A stretch of 64,000 bases of DNA from NCBI RefSeq assembly GCF_031882575.1, contig NZ_CP134772.1, positions 6,235,001 through 6,299,000 of the forward strand, written 5' to 3'. The position numbers were made by a program, and so were the translations under genes. The first letter of the stretch is position 1, and each line of letters opens with the position of its first letter. Shown in pieces: positions 52,048 to 62,221 of this stretch. Origin of the DNA: Pseudomonas sp. VD-NE ins (GTDB lineage Bacteria; Pseudomonadota; Gammaproteobacteria; Pseudomonadales; Pseudomonadaceae). Below the pieces are notes generated by a model, which was given only the letters and a program-made list of their open reading frames with translations, made no database searches and had not been told where the DNA came from.

Positions 52048-54456
52048 ATGAAGCGCGTGTTCACCGTACTTGGCTTGCTCATCGTTGTTCTGCTTGCCGG
52101 CGTCGGCTGGTATGTGTACAGCAAACAACCGACGCGACAAGGTCAGGTCGAGCTGCGCAACCTGCAGGGTTCAGTGACCGTGCGCTACGACGAGCGCGGC
52201 GTACCGCACATTCGCGCCGAGAACGAAACCGACCTCTACCGCGCCCTCGGCTACGTGCATGCCCAGGATCGGTTGTTCCAGATGGAAGCCATGCGCCGCC
52301 TCGCCCGGGGCGAACTGGCCGAAGTGCTCGGGCCGAAACTGCTCGACACCGACAAACTGTTTCGCAGCCTGCGCATCCGTGAGCGCGCCGCCAGTTACGT
52401 CGCCAGTCTCGATAAACAGTCGCCGGCGTGGAAGGGCCTGCAAGCCTATCTGGATGGCATCAACCAATATCAGGACAGCCACGCCGCGCCAATCGAGTTC
52501 GACGTACTGGGCATCCCCAAGCGGCCGTTCACGGCGGAAGACAGTATCAGCGTCGCCGGCTACATGGCCTACAGCTTTGCCGCGGCGTTTCGCACCGAGC
52601 CGCTGCTGACTTATGTGCGTGATCAACTGGGCGCCGATTACCTCAAGGTCTTCGATCTCGACTGGCAGCCCAATGGCGTGCTGGCCAACCGTCACGCCAA
52701 GCCAGCGCCAGCCCTCGCTGCCGGCGACTGGAAAGACCTCAATGCCCTCGCCCGCCTCAGCGAACAAGCGCTGATCGACAATGGCCTGCCGCAGTTCGAA
52801 GGCAGCAACGCCTGGGTCATCGCGGGCAGCCGCAGCCAGAGCGGCAAACCGCTGCTGGCCGGTGACCCGCATATTCGCTTCTCGGTGCCGTCGGTGTGGT
52901 ACGAGGCGCAATTGTCGGCGCCGGGTTTTGAGTTGTACGGCCATCATCAAGCGCTGGTGCCGTTTGCCTTTCTCGGCCACAACCTCGATTTCGGCTGGAG
53001 CCTGACCATGTTCCAGAACGACGATCTGGACCTGATCGCCGAGAAGGTCAACCCGGACAATCCGAACCAGGTCTGGTATCGCGGCCAATGGACCGACATG
53101 GTCGTCACCCAACAGCAGATCAATGTGAAAGGCCAGACGCCGGTGACGCTCACCCTGCGCCAATCGCCCCATGGTCCGATCGTCAACGATACGCTGGGCA
53201 CCGCCGCTGGCAAGACACCGATCGCCATGTGGTGGGCCTTCCTCGAAACGCCGAACCCGATCCTCGAAGGCTTCTACCAGCTCAACCGCGCCGACACGCT
53301 GGCCAAGGCCCGCGCTGCCGCCGCGAAAGTGCAGGCGCCGGGGCTGAATCTGGTTTACGCCAACGCCAAGGGCGACATCGCCTGGTGGGCCTCGGCGTTG
53401 CTGCCCAAGCGCCCGACCGGGGTGCGGCCGGAGTTCATTCTCGACGGCAGCAGCAATCAGGCCGACAAGGACGGTTTCTACCCGTTCAGCGCCAACCCGC
53501 AAGAAGAAAACCCGTCGCGCGGCTATATCGTCTCGGCCAACTTCCAGCCGCTGTCGCCGACCGGCATGGAGATTCCCGGTTACTACAACCTTGCCGATCG
53601 CGGCCAGCAACTGAATCGTCAGCTCAGCGACAAGAGCGTGAAGTGGACCAACGAAGCCAACCAGAAACTGCAACTGGGCACGGCGACCGGTTATGGCCCG
53701 CGCTTGCTCGCTCCGTTGCTGCCAGTATTGCGTGAAGTCGTCAGCGATCCGGCGCAGTTGAAACTGGTCGAGCAACTGGCGCAGTGGCCGGGCGACTATC
53801 CGCTGGATTCGGTCAGTGCGACGGTGTTCAACCAGTTCCTCTACGACCTGACCGATGCGGCGATGCGTGATGAGTTGGGCAATGATTTTTTCGAGACATT
53901 GCTGTCGACGCGAGTGATTGATGCGGCGTTGCCGCGCTTGGCGGCGAATGCCGATTCTCCGTGGTGGGACAACCGCAGCACGCCGGCCAAAGAAACTCGC
54001 GCTGACGTCGTGCGCACGGCATGGCAGGCGAGCATGGCGCATCTGAAGCTTACGCTTGGCGACGATGTTACTGGCTGGAAATGGGGGACCGCGCACACGC
54101 TGACTCACGGGCATCCGCTGGGGCAACAGAAGCCACTGGACCGCATTTTCAACGTCGGGCCGTTTGCGGCGCCGGGCAGTCACGAAGTGCCGAACAACCT
54201 CTCGGCGAGGATCGGCCCGGCGCCGTGGCCGGTGACTTACGGGCCGTCGACGCGGCGGCTGGTGGATTTTGCTGATCCGGCGCATGGGTTGACGATTAAC
54301 CCGGTTGGGCAGAGCGGTGTGCCGTTTGATAGCCACTATGACGATCAGGCTGAGGCGTATGTGGATGGGATGTATGTGCAGGCGCATTTCAGTGAGGAAG
54401 AGGTGACGGCGAATACGCGCAGTACGTTGAAGCTGTTGCCTGCGCGGGCACCTTAA
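52048..54456 (+). CDS. penicillin acylase family protein, HacB-like N-acyl-homoserine lactone acylase
   Basis: An 802-residue Ntn hydrolase precursor. An N-terminal hydrophobic segment (MKRVFTVLGLLIVVLLAGVGWYVYS) targets the periplasm or membrane. The alpha chain has RYDERGVPHIRAENETDLYRALGYVHAQDRLFQME. Self-cleavage should occur before the nucleophile Ser in EGSNAWVIAGSRSQSGKPLLAGDPH (about residue 252). The oxyanion Asn is expected in the beta chain near LTHGHPLGQ / NVGPFAAPGS. From memory, P. aeruginosa HacB (PA0305), an acyl-homoserine lactone acylase, lies in the same place between serA and spu genes. The substrate is not proven; it could be a lactone, beta-lactam or lipopeptide. ATG 52048 follows AAGGAGT. 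Confidence 0.86.
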   Translation: MKRVFTVLGLLIVVLLAGVGWYVYSKQPTRQGQVELRNLQGSVTVRYDERGVPHIRAENETDLYRALGYVHAQDRLFQMEAMRRLARGELAEVLGPKLLDTDKLFRSLRIRERAASYVASLDKQSPAWKGLQAYLDGINQYQDSHAAPIEFDVLGIPKRPFTAEDSISVAGYMAYSFAAAFRTEPLLTYVRDQLGADYLKVFDLDWQPNGVLANRHAKPAPALAAGDWKDLNALARLSEQALIDNGLPQFEGSNAWVIAGSRSQSGKPLLAGDPHIRFSVPSVWYEAQLSAPGFELYGHHQALVPFAFLGHNLDFGWSLTMFQNDDLDLIAEKVNPDNPNQVWYRGQWTDMVVTQQQINVKGQTPVTLTLRQSPHGPIVNDTLGTAAGKTPIAMWWAFLETPNPILEGFYQLNRADTLAKARAAAAKVQAPGLNLVYANAKGDIAWWASALLPKRPTGVRPEFILDGSSNQADKDGFYPFSANPQEENPSRGYIVSANFQPLSPTGMEIPGYYNLADRGQQLNRQLSDKSVKWTNEANQKLQLGTATGYGPRLLAPLLPVLREVVSDPAQLKLVEQLAQWPGDYPLDSVSATVFNQFLYDLTDAAMRDELGNDFFETLLSTRVIDAALPRLAANADSPWWDNRSTPAKETRADVVRTAWQASMAHLKLTLGDDVTGWKWGTAHTLTHGHPLGQQKPLDRIFNVGPFAAPGSHEVPNNLSARIGPAPWPVTYGPSTRRLVDFADPAHGLTINPVGQSGVPFDSHYDDQAEAYVDGMYVQAHFSEEEVTANTRSTLKLLPARAP

Positions 54457-54459
54457 AAG

Positions 54460-54666
54460 CCCCTCACCCTAGCCCTCCCGAAACGTCGGACCGCCCAGAG
54501 GGAGAGGGGACTGACCGAGGTGTCTTTTGTCATACATCGACCTGAAAGTGCGGTGTCGATTATGGATTCACGACCGCTCACTCAGGTCGGCGTATCTCGT
54601 CAATATCCCCCAATCGGCCCCCTCTCCCTCCGGGAGAGGGCTGGGCGGGCGGCGTTCCGATGAGGG
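54460..54666. repeat. long composite intergenic repeat, CCCTCACC family
   Basis: CCCCTCACCCTAGCCCTCCC at the left and GGCCCCCTCTCCCTCCGGGA-GAGGGCTGGG at the right, with a centre matching that of 34129 in part (CATACATCGACCTGAAAG and TCGATTATGGATTCACG). The ends here carry extra GGCGGGCGGCG-like insertions. It lies between convergent genes. Confidence 0.87.
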
Positions 54667-55632
54667 TCACAGCTTCAACGCAAAATTCAACCGAAACTGC
54701 TGCGGCGTAACCCCCAACCGCCGGTTGAACACCCCGCGCATGTGCTGCGCATCCCGAAACCCACACTGATACGCCACCGTCTTCAACGGCGCCGCCGTGC
54801 TCTCCAGCATCACCCGCGCCGCATCCACTCGCGCCCGCTCGACAAACTCCGCCGGCGTCACCTTCGCCTCCCGCACAAACACCCGAGAGAAGTTGCGCGC
54901 ACTCATGTTCGCCGCATTGGCCAGATCGGCAATGGTCAGATCGCCCGTCAGATTGGCCAATACATACAACTGCACCATTGCCACCGCCGATGTCGGCTCC
55001 GCGTGCGGCGTGAGGAACGGGCTGAACTGCGACTGCCCACCGGAACGCTGGGTGAACACCACCAGCCGCTTGGCCACGCTCAACGCCACCTCAGCGCCGT
55101 GATCCCGCGCCAGCAGGTACAGCGACAGATCGATTCCCGCCGTGACCCCGGCCGAGGTGTAGAGCGTGCCGTCCTCGACGTACAAGCGATCCGCCTCGAC
55201 CTGCGTTGTCGGACACAACTGCGCCAACGCCTCGGCATCGTTCCAGTGCGTGGTGACGGTGCGCGCCTCCAGCAATCCGGCCCGCGCCAGCACAAACGCG
55301 CCGTTGCAGATTGAGCCGAAACGCTGCGCCCGTGCGCAGGCCCCGCGCAGCCAACCGTCGAACGTCGCGCCAAAATCCATGAACGGCAATTGCGGGCCAC
55401 CGGCAACCAGCAGCAGGTCATAGGCGTCGAGTGCTTCGCTGAAATGCCGATGGGCATTCAGGTTCAAACCGTTGGAACAGGCCATTGGGCCGTGCTCGAC
55501 GCCGATCACCTGCAGCCGATAGTGATCTTCGGGCGCCAGGAAGCGATTGGCCTCGGCGAACACATCCATGGGGCCGCTGACGTCCAGCGACTGCACGCCT
55601 GCGAACACCACAATGGCGACGGTTTTGTTCAT
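54667..55632 (-). CDS. GlxA family transcriptional regulator (DJ-1 plus AraC domains)
   Basis: A 321-residue regulator. The N-terminal DJ-1/PfpI-like domain (residues 1-180) begins MNKTVAIVVFAGVQSLDVSGPMDVFAEANRF and has FGSICNGAFVLARAG in the nucleophile elbow, so the Cys is present. The AraC-type DNA-binding domain (about 215-321) has two helix-turn-helices, TIADLANAANMSARNFSRVFVREAKVTPAEFVERARVDAA and TAAPLKTVAYQCGFRDAQHMRGVFNRRLGVTPQQFR. The start at 55632 follows a weak site; extension to 55776 crosses the repeat at 55657. It is divergent from an HD hydrolase, its likely target. Confidence 0.9.
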   Translation of the reverse strand: MNKTVAIVVFAGVQSLDVSGPMDVFAEANRFLAPEDHYRLQVIGVEHGPMACSNGLNLNAHRHFSEALDAYDLLLVAGGPQLPFMDFGATFDGWLRGACARAQRFGSICNGAFVLARAGLLEARTVTTHWNDAEALAQLCPTTQVEADRLYVEDGTLYTSAGVTAGIDLSLYLLARDHGAEVALSVAKRLVVFTQRSGGQSQFSPFLTPHAEPTSAVAMVQLYVLANLTGDLTIADLANAANMSARNFSRVFVREAKVTPAEFVERARVDAARVMLESTAAPLKTVAYQCGFRDAQHMRGVFNRRLGVTPQQFRLNFALKL

Positions 55633-55656
55633 GCCTGTGGATTCCCTTTCAAGAGC

Positions 55657-55734
55657 AAAAGATCGCAGCCTACGGCAGCTCCTACAGGAAATGTGAACAA
55701 CTGTAGGAGCTGCCGCAGGCTGCGATCTTTTTAG
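55657..55734. repeat. palindromic repeat, GATCGCAGCCTACGGCAGCTCC family
   Basis: AAAAGATCGCAGCCTACGGC-AGCTCCTACAG is mirrored by CTGTAGGAGCTGCCGCAGGC-TGCGATCTTTTT with about 18 bases between. This is a fourth repeat family. It ends in T-runs in both directions. Unusually it sits between divergent genes, upstream of both. Confidence 0.88.
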
Positions 55735-55856
55735 CTTGGCACGATTTGCAGGTGGATTGGCAAGGATCGCAGCCATGCATCGATTGTCCGGTTTCAGCCT
55801 CGGGCACAGACTTTCCCCATCAGCGCCACGACGGCGTTTTCGACGAGGAAACCGTT

Positions 55857-56498
55857 ATGAGCAGCACCATCGCCGGCATCAAAATCCCCGACAGCGCCCT
55901 CGCCCGCGCCACCACCGAGTACATCCGCGACATCGAATCCGACCTGCTCTACCACCACTCACGCCGGGTATTTTTGTTCGGCGCACTGAGCGGTGAGCGC
56001 CAGCAACTGGCCTACGATCCGGAGTTGCTCTACATCGGCGCGATGTTCCATGACCTCGGCCTGGTCGAAGGTCATCGCAGCGCTGATGAGCGTTTCGAAG
56101 TAGACGGTGCTAACGCGGCGGCAGCGTTTCTCAAGCCGTACGGGTTGAGCGATGACGACATCGAGCAAGTCTGGCTGTCGATTGCCCTGCACACCACGCC
56201 GGGCGTGCCGAAGCATCTACGTCCGACCGTAGCGCTGGTCACCGCAGGCGTGGAGATGGACGTGCTGGGCATGGATTACGCGGCGTTCAGCACTGTGCAG
56301 CGCGAAGCGGTGGTGCATGCGCACCCGCGTGGGGAAGGTTTCAAAGAGTGCATCATCTGCGCGTTTGCCGATGGCTTGCGCCATCGTCCGCAGACCACGT
56401 TTGGCAACGTGAAGACCGATGTGCTGAAGGATCAGGAGCCAGGGTTCAAGCCGATGAACTTCGTCGAAGTCATCCGCCAATCTCCCTGGACTGCCTAA
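55857..56498 (+). CDS. HD domain hydrolase, cyanamide hydratase-like
   Basis: A 213-residue HD-fold metalloprotein. HHSRRVFLFGAL (about residues 35-46) gives the first His, FHDLGLVEGHRS (about 63-74) the His-Asp pair, and SIALHTTPGV a later His. The overall pattern is nearest to the cyanamide hydratase/DUF-HD group annotated in many soil bacteria. The reaction here is unknown. ATG 55857 follows GAGGAAACC. It is divergent from a GlxA-type regulator, which suggests regulation by a small nitrogenous substrate. The upstream frame from 55746 lies in the promoter region. Confidence 0.84.
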   Translation: MSSTIAGIKIPDSALARATTEYIRDIESDLLYHHSRRVFLFGALSGERQQLAYDPELLYIGAMFHDLGLVEGHRSADERFEVDGANAAAAFLKPYGLSDDDIEQVWLSIALHTTPGVPKHLRPTVALVTAGVEMDVLGMDYAAFSTVQREAVVHAHPRGEGFKECIICAFADGLRHRPQTTFGNVKTDVLKDQEPGFKPMNFVEVIRQSPWTA

Positions 56499-56505
56499 AA
56501 CCAAA

Positions 56506-56597
56506 TGTGGGAGCGAGCCTGCTCGCGAAAGCGGTGTGTCAGCCAACATTTGAGTCGACTGACACTCCGTCTTCGCGAGCAGGCTCGCTCCCACATT
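56506..56597. repeat. paired REP element (TGGGAGCGAGCCTGCTCGC type)
   Basis: ATGTGGGAGCGAGCCTGCTC-GCGAAAG and CTTCGCGAGCAGGCTCGCTC-CCACAT face each other between the convergent HD gene and the end of the spu operon. Confidence 0.9.
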
Positions 56598-56640
56598 GGG
56601 ATTCGGGTTGACCTAGAGATTGAGGCCAACCCGATATTGC

Positions 56641-57531
56641 TTACGCCGCTTCCGGCGCCGGTGCGCGGCGCACGTCCGGCTGCTTCCACGAATCGGCTGC
56701 GCTTTCTTCGATGGCTTGCTGGATGGCTTTCTTGCGCGCTTCTTCAGCACGGCGGCTGAAGAACCAGACCATGAAGGTCACGATCGACACGGCCAGCAGA
56801 ATCAGACTCGCCACGGCGTTGATCTCAGGCTTCACGCCCAGACGCACCGCCGAGAACACTTCCATCGGCAGGGTCGTCGAACCCGGACCGGAAACGAAAC
56901 TCGCTAGCACCAGGTCATCCAGCGACAGCGCGAACGACATCATGCCGCCCGCCGCCAGCGATGGCGCGATCATCGGAATGGTGATCAGGAAGAACACCTT
57001 CCACGGCCGAGCACCGAGGTCCATCGCCGCTTCTTCAATCGACAGGTCGAGCTCACGCAGACGCGCCGACACCACCACCGCTACATACGCCGCACAGAAT
57101 GTGGTGTGGGCGATCCAGATGGTGACGATGCCGCGTTCCTGCGGCCAGCCGATCATCTGCGCCATGGCCACGAACAGCAGCAACAGCGACAGACCGGTGA
57201 TCACTTCCGGCATCACCAGCGGCGCGGTGACCAGACCGCCGAACAGCGTGCGGCCCTTGAAGCGGGTGATGCGGGTCAGCACGAACGCTGCCAGCGTACC
57301 CAGCGCCACCGCGGCGACCGCGGTGTAGCAGGCGATTTCCAGCGAGCGCAGCACCGAGCCCATCAGTTGCGTGTTGTCGAGCAGGCCGACGTACCACTTG
57401 ATCGACCAGCCGCCCCACACCGTCACCAGTTTCGAGGCGTTGAACGAGTAGATCACCAGGATCAGCATCGGCAGATAGATGAACAACAGACCCAGTACCA
57501 GCATCAGGCTGGAGAAACGGAAGCGCTTCAT
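56641..57531 (-). CDS. spuH: polyamine ABC transporter permease SpuH
   Basis: A 296-residue inner-membrane permease of the PotI/SpuH type. Six helices are expected, beginning FSSLMLVLGLLFIYLPMLILVIYSFNAS. The EAA loop is EEAAMDLGARPWKVFFLITIPMIAPSLAAGGMM. The C-terminal tail (SADSWKQPDVRRAPAPEAA) is variable. It overlaps the preceding spuG by 4 bp (ATGA). It is the last gene of the operon, which ends near the REP pair at 56506. With SpuG it forms the channel for putrescine and spermidine uptake. Confidence 0.94.
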   Translation of the reverse strand: MKRFRFSSLMLVLGLLFIYLPMLILVIYSFNASKLVTVWGGWSIKWYVGLLDNTQLMGSVLRSLEIACYTAVAAVALGTLAAFVLTRITRFKGRTLFGGLVTAPLVMPEVITGLSLLLLFVAMAQMIGWPQERGIVTIWIAHTTFCAAYVAVVVSARLRELDLSIEEAAMDLGARPWKVFFLITIPMIAPSLAAGGMMSFALSLDDLVLASFVSGPGSTTLPMEVFSAVRLGVKPEINAVASLILLAVSIVTFMVWFFSRRAEEARKKAIQQAIEESAADSWKQPDVRRAPAPEAA

Positions 57532-58448
57532 TCTTTACCCTCCATTTCCTTGGCCTGACTGCGGTTGAACAGAATGATCGGCACAATCAGGATCGCCAGC
57601 ATCACCACCGCCAGCGCGGACGCCACCGGCCAGTCGCGGTTGTTGAAGAACTCTTGCCAGAGCACTTTACCGATCATCAGGGTTTCCGGACCGCCGAGCA
57701 GTTCCGGGATCACGAACTCGCCCACCACCGGGATGAACACCAGCATGCAGCCGGCAATGATCCCGTTCTTGGACAGTGGAATAGTGATTTTCCAGAAGCT
57801 GTTGAAGGTGCTCGACCCGAGGTCGGAAGCGGCTTCCAGCAGGCTGTGATCGTGCTTCACCAGGTTGGCGTACAGCGGCAGGATCATGAACGGCAGGTAC
57901 GAGTAAACGACACCGATGTACACCGCGAGATTGGTGTTGAGGATCTGCAAAGGCTCATCAATGAAGCCCATGCTCATCAGGAAACCGTTGAGCAAACCGT
58001 TGTTGCTGAGGATGCCCATCCACGCGTAAACGCGGATCAGGATCGCGGTCCATGTCGGCATCATGATCAGCAGCACCAGCACCGTTTGCATCTCTTTACG
58101 GGCGGTGGCGATGGCGTAGGCCATCGGGTAGCCGATCAACAGGCACAACAGCGTGCTGAAAAACGCCATCTTCAGCGAGCCGAGGTAAGCGGCGATGTAC
58201 AACTCGTCGCCCGCCAGCATCGCGTAGTTGCCCAGATTCAGCAGCAGTTGCAGCTTCTGCTCCGCGTACGTGTAAATCTCGGTGTACGGCGGGATGGCCA
58301 CGTCGGCTTCGGCGAAGCTGATCTTCAGGACGATGAAGAACGGCAACATGAAAAACAGAAACAGCCAGATGAACGGGACCCCGATGACCAACTGCCGGCC
58401 ATTGGGGATTATTCGGTTGATGCGGCGTTTGAATTTGCGCATGTTCAT
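57528..58448 (-). CDS. spuG: polyamine ABC transporter permease SpuG
   Basis: A 306-residue permease of the PotH type. The first helix is LVIGVPFIWLFLFFMLPFFIVLKISFAEAD, typical of PotB/PotH. The EAA motif is LEAASDLGSSTFNSFWKITIPLSKNGIIAG. The start at 58448 (MNMRKFKRR) overlaps the stop of spuF by ATGA; a longer frame to 58484 would lie inside spuF and is rejected. Its own stop overlaps spuH in the same way. The three ATGA junctions show strong translational coupling of spuF, G and H. Confidence 0.94.
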   Translation of the reverse strand: MNMRKFKRRINRIIPNGRQLVIGVPFIWLFLFFMLPFFIVLKISFAEADVAIPPYTEIYTYAEQKLQLLLNLGNYAMLAGDELYIAAYLGSLKMAFFSTLLCLLIGYPMAYAIATARKEMQTVLVLLIMMPTWTAILIRVYAWMGILSNNGLLNGFLMSMGFIDEPLQILNTNLAVYIGVVYSYLPFMILPLYANLVKHDHSLLEAASDLGSSTFNSFWKITIPLSKNGIIAGCMLVFIPVVGEFVIPELLGGPETLMIGKVLWQEFFNNRDWPVASALAVVMLAILIVPIILFNRSQAKEMEGKE

Positions 58449-59587
58449 GAGCGGAGTACCACGCCGCTGTCGTCTTCCCACCACACGTAAACCTGATCGC
58501 CCCAGGTCGGACGCGCGCCACGGCGCTCGGCGTTGGCAACAAACGATTGCACCAGTTTGCCGCTCGGCAACTCAACGTAGAACACCGAGTGCCCGCCGAG
58601 GTAGGCGATGTCGTGGACCTTGCCGCTCGACCAGTTGTATTCGCAGGTTGGTTGGTCGGCGGTGACCAGCAGCTTCTCTGGACGAATCGCGTAGGTCACG
58701 GACTTGTCTTGCACCGAGGTGCTGATGCCGTGGCCGACGTAGATCTGCCGGTCGAGGTCTTTGCAGGTGATGGTCGCGTGGCCTTCGGCGTCGTCGATCA
58801 CTTCACCTTCGAAGATGTTGACGTTACCGATGAATTCGCAGACCAGACGGCTGGTCGGGGTTTCGTAGATGTCGATCGGGCTGCCGATCTGCGCGATCCA
58901 GCCCAGGTGCATGATCGCGATGCGCTCGGCCATGGTCATGGCCTCTTCCTGGTCGTGGGTCACCATCACGCAGGTCACGCCGACGCGCTCGATGATTTCC
59001 ACCAGCTCAAGCTGCATCTGCGAACGCAGTTTCTTGTCCAGTGCGCCCATCGGTTCATCAAGCAGCAGCAGCTTCGGCCGCTTGGCCAGCGAACGCGCCA
59101 GCGCCACACGCTGACGCTGACCGCCCGACAATTGATGCGGCTTGCGCTTGGCGTACTGGCTCATCTGCACCAGCTTGAGCATCTCGGCCACACGGGCGTC
59201 GACTTCAGCCTTGGGAATCTTGTCCTGCTGCAAGCCGAAGGCGATGTTCTGCGCCACGGTCATGTGCGGGAACAAGGCGTACGACTGGAACATCATGTTG
59301 ATCGGACGCTCGTACGGCGGCATGTCGGTGATGTCGACGCCGTCGAGGAAAATGCGCCCCTCCGTGGGCCGTTCGAACCCTGCCAGCATCCGCAGCAGAG
59401 TGGATTTGCCCGATCCCGAACCGCCGAGCAGGGCGAAGATTTCGCCTTTCTTGATTTCCAGGGACACATCGTCCACGGCAATCGTCTCGTCGAATTTCTT
59501 CGTGACCCGGTCGATTTTGACCAACACCTGTTTCGGTGTCTGGTCGCCCTCGAGGGCTTTCTTATAGGCGCCGGAGGCAACTGCCAT
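58445..59587 (-). CDS. spuF: polyamine ABC transporter ATP-binding protein SpuF
   Basis: A 380-residue ATPase of the PotG/SpuF type. Walker A is GGSGSGKSTLL, signature LSGGQRQRVALARSL, Walker B LLLLDEPMGALD, and switch His in VTHDQEEA. A TOBE domain covers about residues 255-380 (YVGHGISTSVQDKSVTYAIRPEKL...). The start MAVASGAYKK at 59587 adds a short tail before the domain. It is followed immediately by spuG. The 66-bp gap to spuE upstream has no clear terminator. Confidence 0.95.
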   Translation of the reverse strand: MAVASGAYKKALEGDQTPKQVLVKIDRVTKKFDETIAVDDVSLEIKKGEIFALLGGSGSGKSTLLRMLAGFERPTEGRIFLDGVDITDMPPYERPINMMFQSYALFPHMTVAQNIAFGLQQDKIPKAEVDARVAEMLKLVQMSQYAKRKPHQLSGGQRQRVALARSLAKRPKLLLLDEPMGALDKKLRSQMQLELVEIIERVGVTCVMVTHDQEEAMTMAERIAIMHLGWIAQIGSPIDIYETPTSRLVCEFIGNVNIFEGEVIDDAEGHATITCKDLDRQIYVGHGISTSVQDKSVTYAIRPEKLLVTADQPTCEYNWSSGKVHDIAYLGGHSVFYVELPSGKLVQSFVANAERRGARPTWGDQVYVWWEDDSGVVLRS

Positions 59588-59653
59588 TTACGAAACTCCC
59601 AGAAAAAAACAATGCAGTTCGCCCCGCAAGGCGAACCCAGGATAGTGTGTGCC

Positions 59654-60880
<1,227 letters not shown>

Positions 60881-60939
60881 TTAATCCGCTGGCCGCCCGC
60901 GCGGAGCATGACGGCCAACGGTTACTGCTTCAAACCGGC

Positions 60940-62049
60940 TTATTTACCGGATTTGATCTTGGTCCAGCTGCGGGTCATATCACGCTGGGTCGCCGCTGGC
61001 AGATCGGCAATGGCATACAACTTGGCCTGCACATCGGCTGGCGGGTAGATGCCTGGATCGCTGGTGATGTCTTTTTCCACCAGTGGCGTTGCCGCCGCGT
61101 TACCGTTCGGGAAGCGTACGGCGTTGGTGATGCCGGCCATGACTTCAGGCTTCTGCAGGAAGGTCATGAACTTGTAGGCGCCTTCAACGTTTTCGGCATC
61201 TTTAGGGATGGCGACCATATCGAAGAAGCTGCCCGCGCCTTCTTTCGGAATGGCGTAGCTGACTTTCACCTTGTCACCGGCCTCGGCGGCACGCGACTTG
61301 GCCTGCTGCACGTCACCCGAGTAGCCGACCGCTACGCAGATGTTGCCGTTGGCCAGGTCCGAGATGTACTTGGAGGAGTGGAAGTAGGTGATCGAAGGAC
61401 GAATCTTGAGGAACAGTTCCTCGGCTTTCTTGATGTCTTCTTTCTTCTGGCTGTCGGTTGGCAGGCCCAGGTAGTGCAGCGCGACCGGGAGCATTTCGGT
61501 CGGCGAATCGAGGAAGCTCACACCGCAACCCTTGAGCTTGGCGATGTTCTCAGGCTTGAGCAGCACATCCCACGAGTCGATGGTGTCGACGCCCAGCGCA
61601 GCCTTGACCTTCTCCGGGTTGTAGCCGATGCCGATCGAGCCCCACATGTACGGGAAGGCGTGCTTGTTGCCCGGGTCGCTGACCGACACGGCCTTGAGCA
61701 GGTCCTGGTTCAGGTTCTTCCAGTTAGGCAGCTTGGACTGGTCCAGCTCCTGGTAAACGCCAGCCTTGATCTGCTTGGCCAGGAAGTTGTTCGACGGTAC
61801 GACTACGTCGTAGCCGGACTTGCCTGCCAGCAGTTTGGCTTCCAGGGTTTCGTTACTGTCGAATACGTCGTAGACGACCTTGATCCCCGACTCTTTCTCG
61901 AAGTTGGCGATGGTGTCTGGCGCGATGTAGTCGGACCAGTTGTAGACGTGCAGCACTTTGTCGTCCGCGTGAACCGCACCCGCCATCATGCCCGCCACGG
62001 ACAGCGCGAGAAGTGTCTTGCCAGCAAGCTTTTTACCTAATGCCTTCAT
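60940..62049 (-). CDS. spuD: polyamine (putrescine) periplasmic binding protein SpuD
   Basis: A 369-residue exported protein homologous to SpuE. Signal peptide [28 protein letters not shown] precedes [40 protein letters not shown] and [28 protein letters not shown] align closely with SpuE, indicating a tandem duplication. In P. aeruginosa SpuD prefers putrescine. The 188-bp gap to spuE (60752-60939) holds no gene. A stem-loop lies in the upstream gap to spuC. Confidence 0.94.
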   Translation of the reverse strand: MKALGKKLAGKTLLALSVAGMMAGAVHADDKVLHVYNWSDYIAPDTIANFEKESGIKVVYDVFDSNETLEAKLLAGKSGYDVVVPSNNFLAKQIKAGVYQELDQSKLPNWKNLNQDLLKAVSVSDPGNKHAFPYMWGSIGIGYNPEKVKAALGVDTIDSWDVLLKPENIAKLKGCGVSFLDSPTEMLPVALHYLGLPTDSQKKEDIKKAEELFLKIRPSITYFHSSKYISDLANGNICVAVGYSGDVQQAKSRAAEAGDKVKVSYAIPKEGAGSFFDMVAIPKDAENVEGAYKFMTFLQKPEVMAGITNAVRFPNGNAAATPLVEKDITSDPGIYPPADVQAKLYAIADLPAATQRDMTRSWTKIKSGK

Positions 62050-62143
62050 GCGTCATGCTCCAAATTTTTTCTTTTTTGAACCACTTTGTTCAGCGGCCGA
62101 ACCCGGACAACTGGAACCGCGGCTAGTCTGGCAAGATCCGAGG

Positions 62144-62164
62144 CGGTCTTTCAAGAAAAGACCG
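62144..62164. terminator. stem-loop between spuC and spuD
   Basis: CGGTCTTT (62144-62151) and AAAGACCG (62157-62164) form a perfect 8-bp stem with a 5-base loop CAAGA. It lies in the 172-bp gap between spuC and spuD. No long T-run follows on the minus strand, so partial termination or mRNA processing is more likely than full stop. Confidence 0.45.
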
Positions 62165-62221
62165 GCCTTTCTGACAGCTTTGAGCGAGCGCGCCGCAGCT
62201 CTCCCGCTCAGAGCCTAGCAC

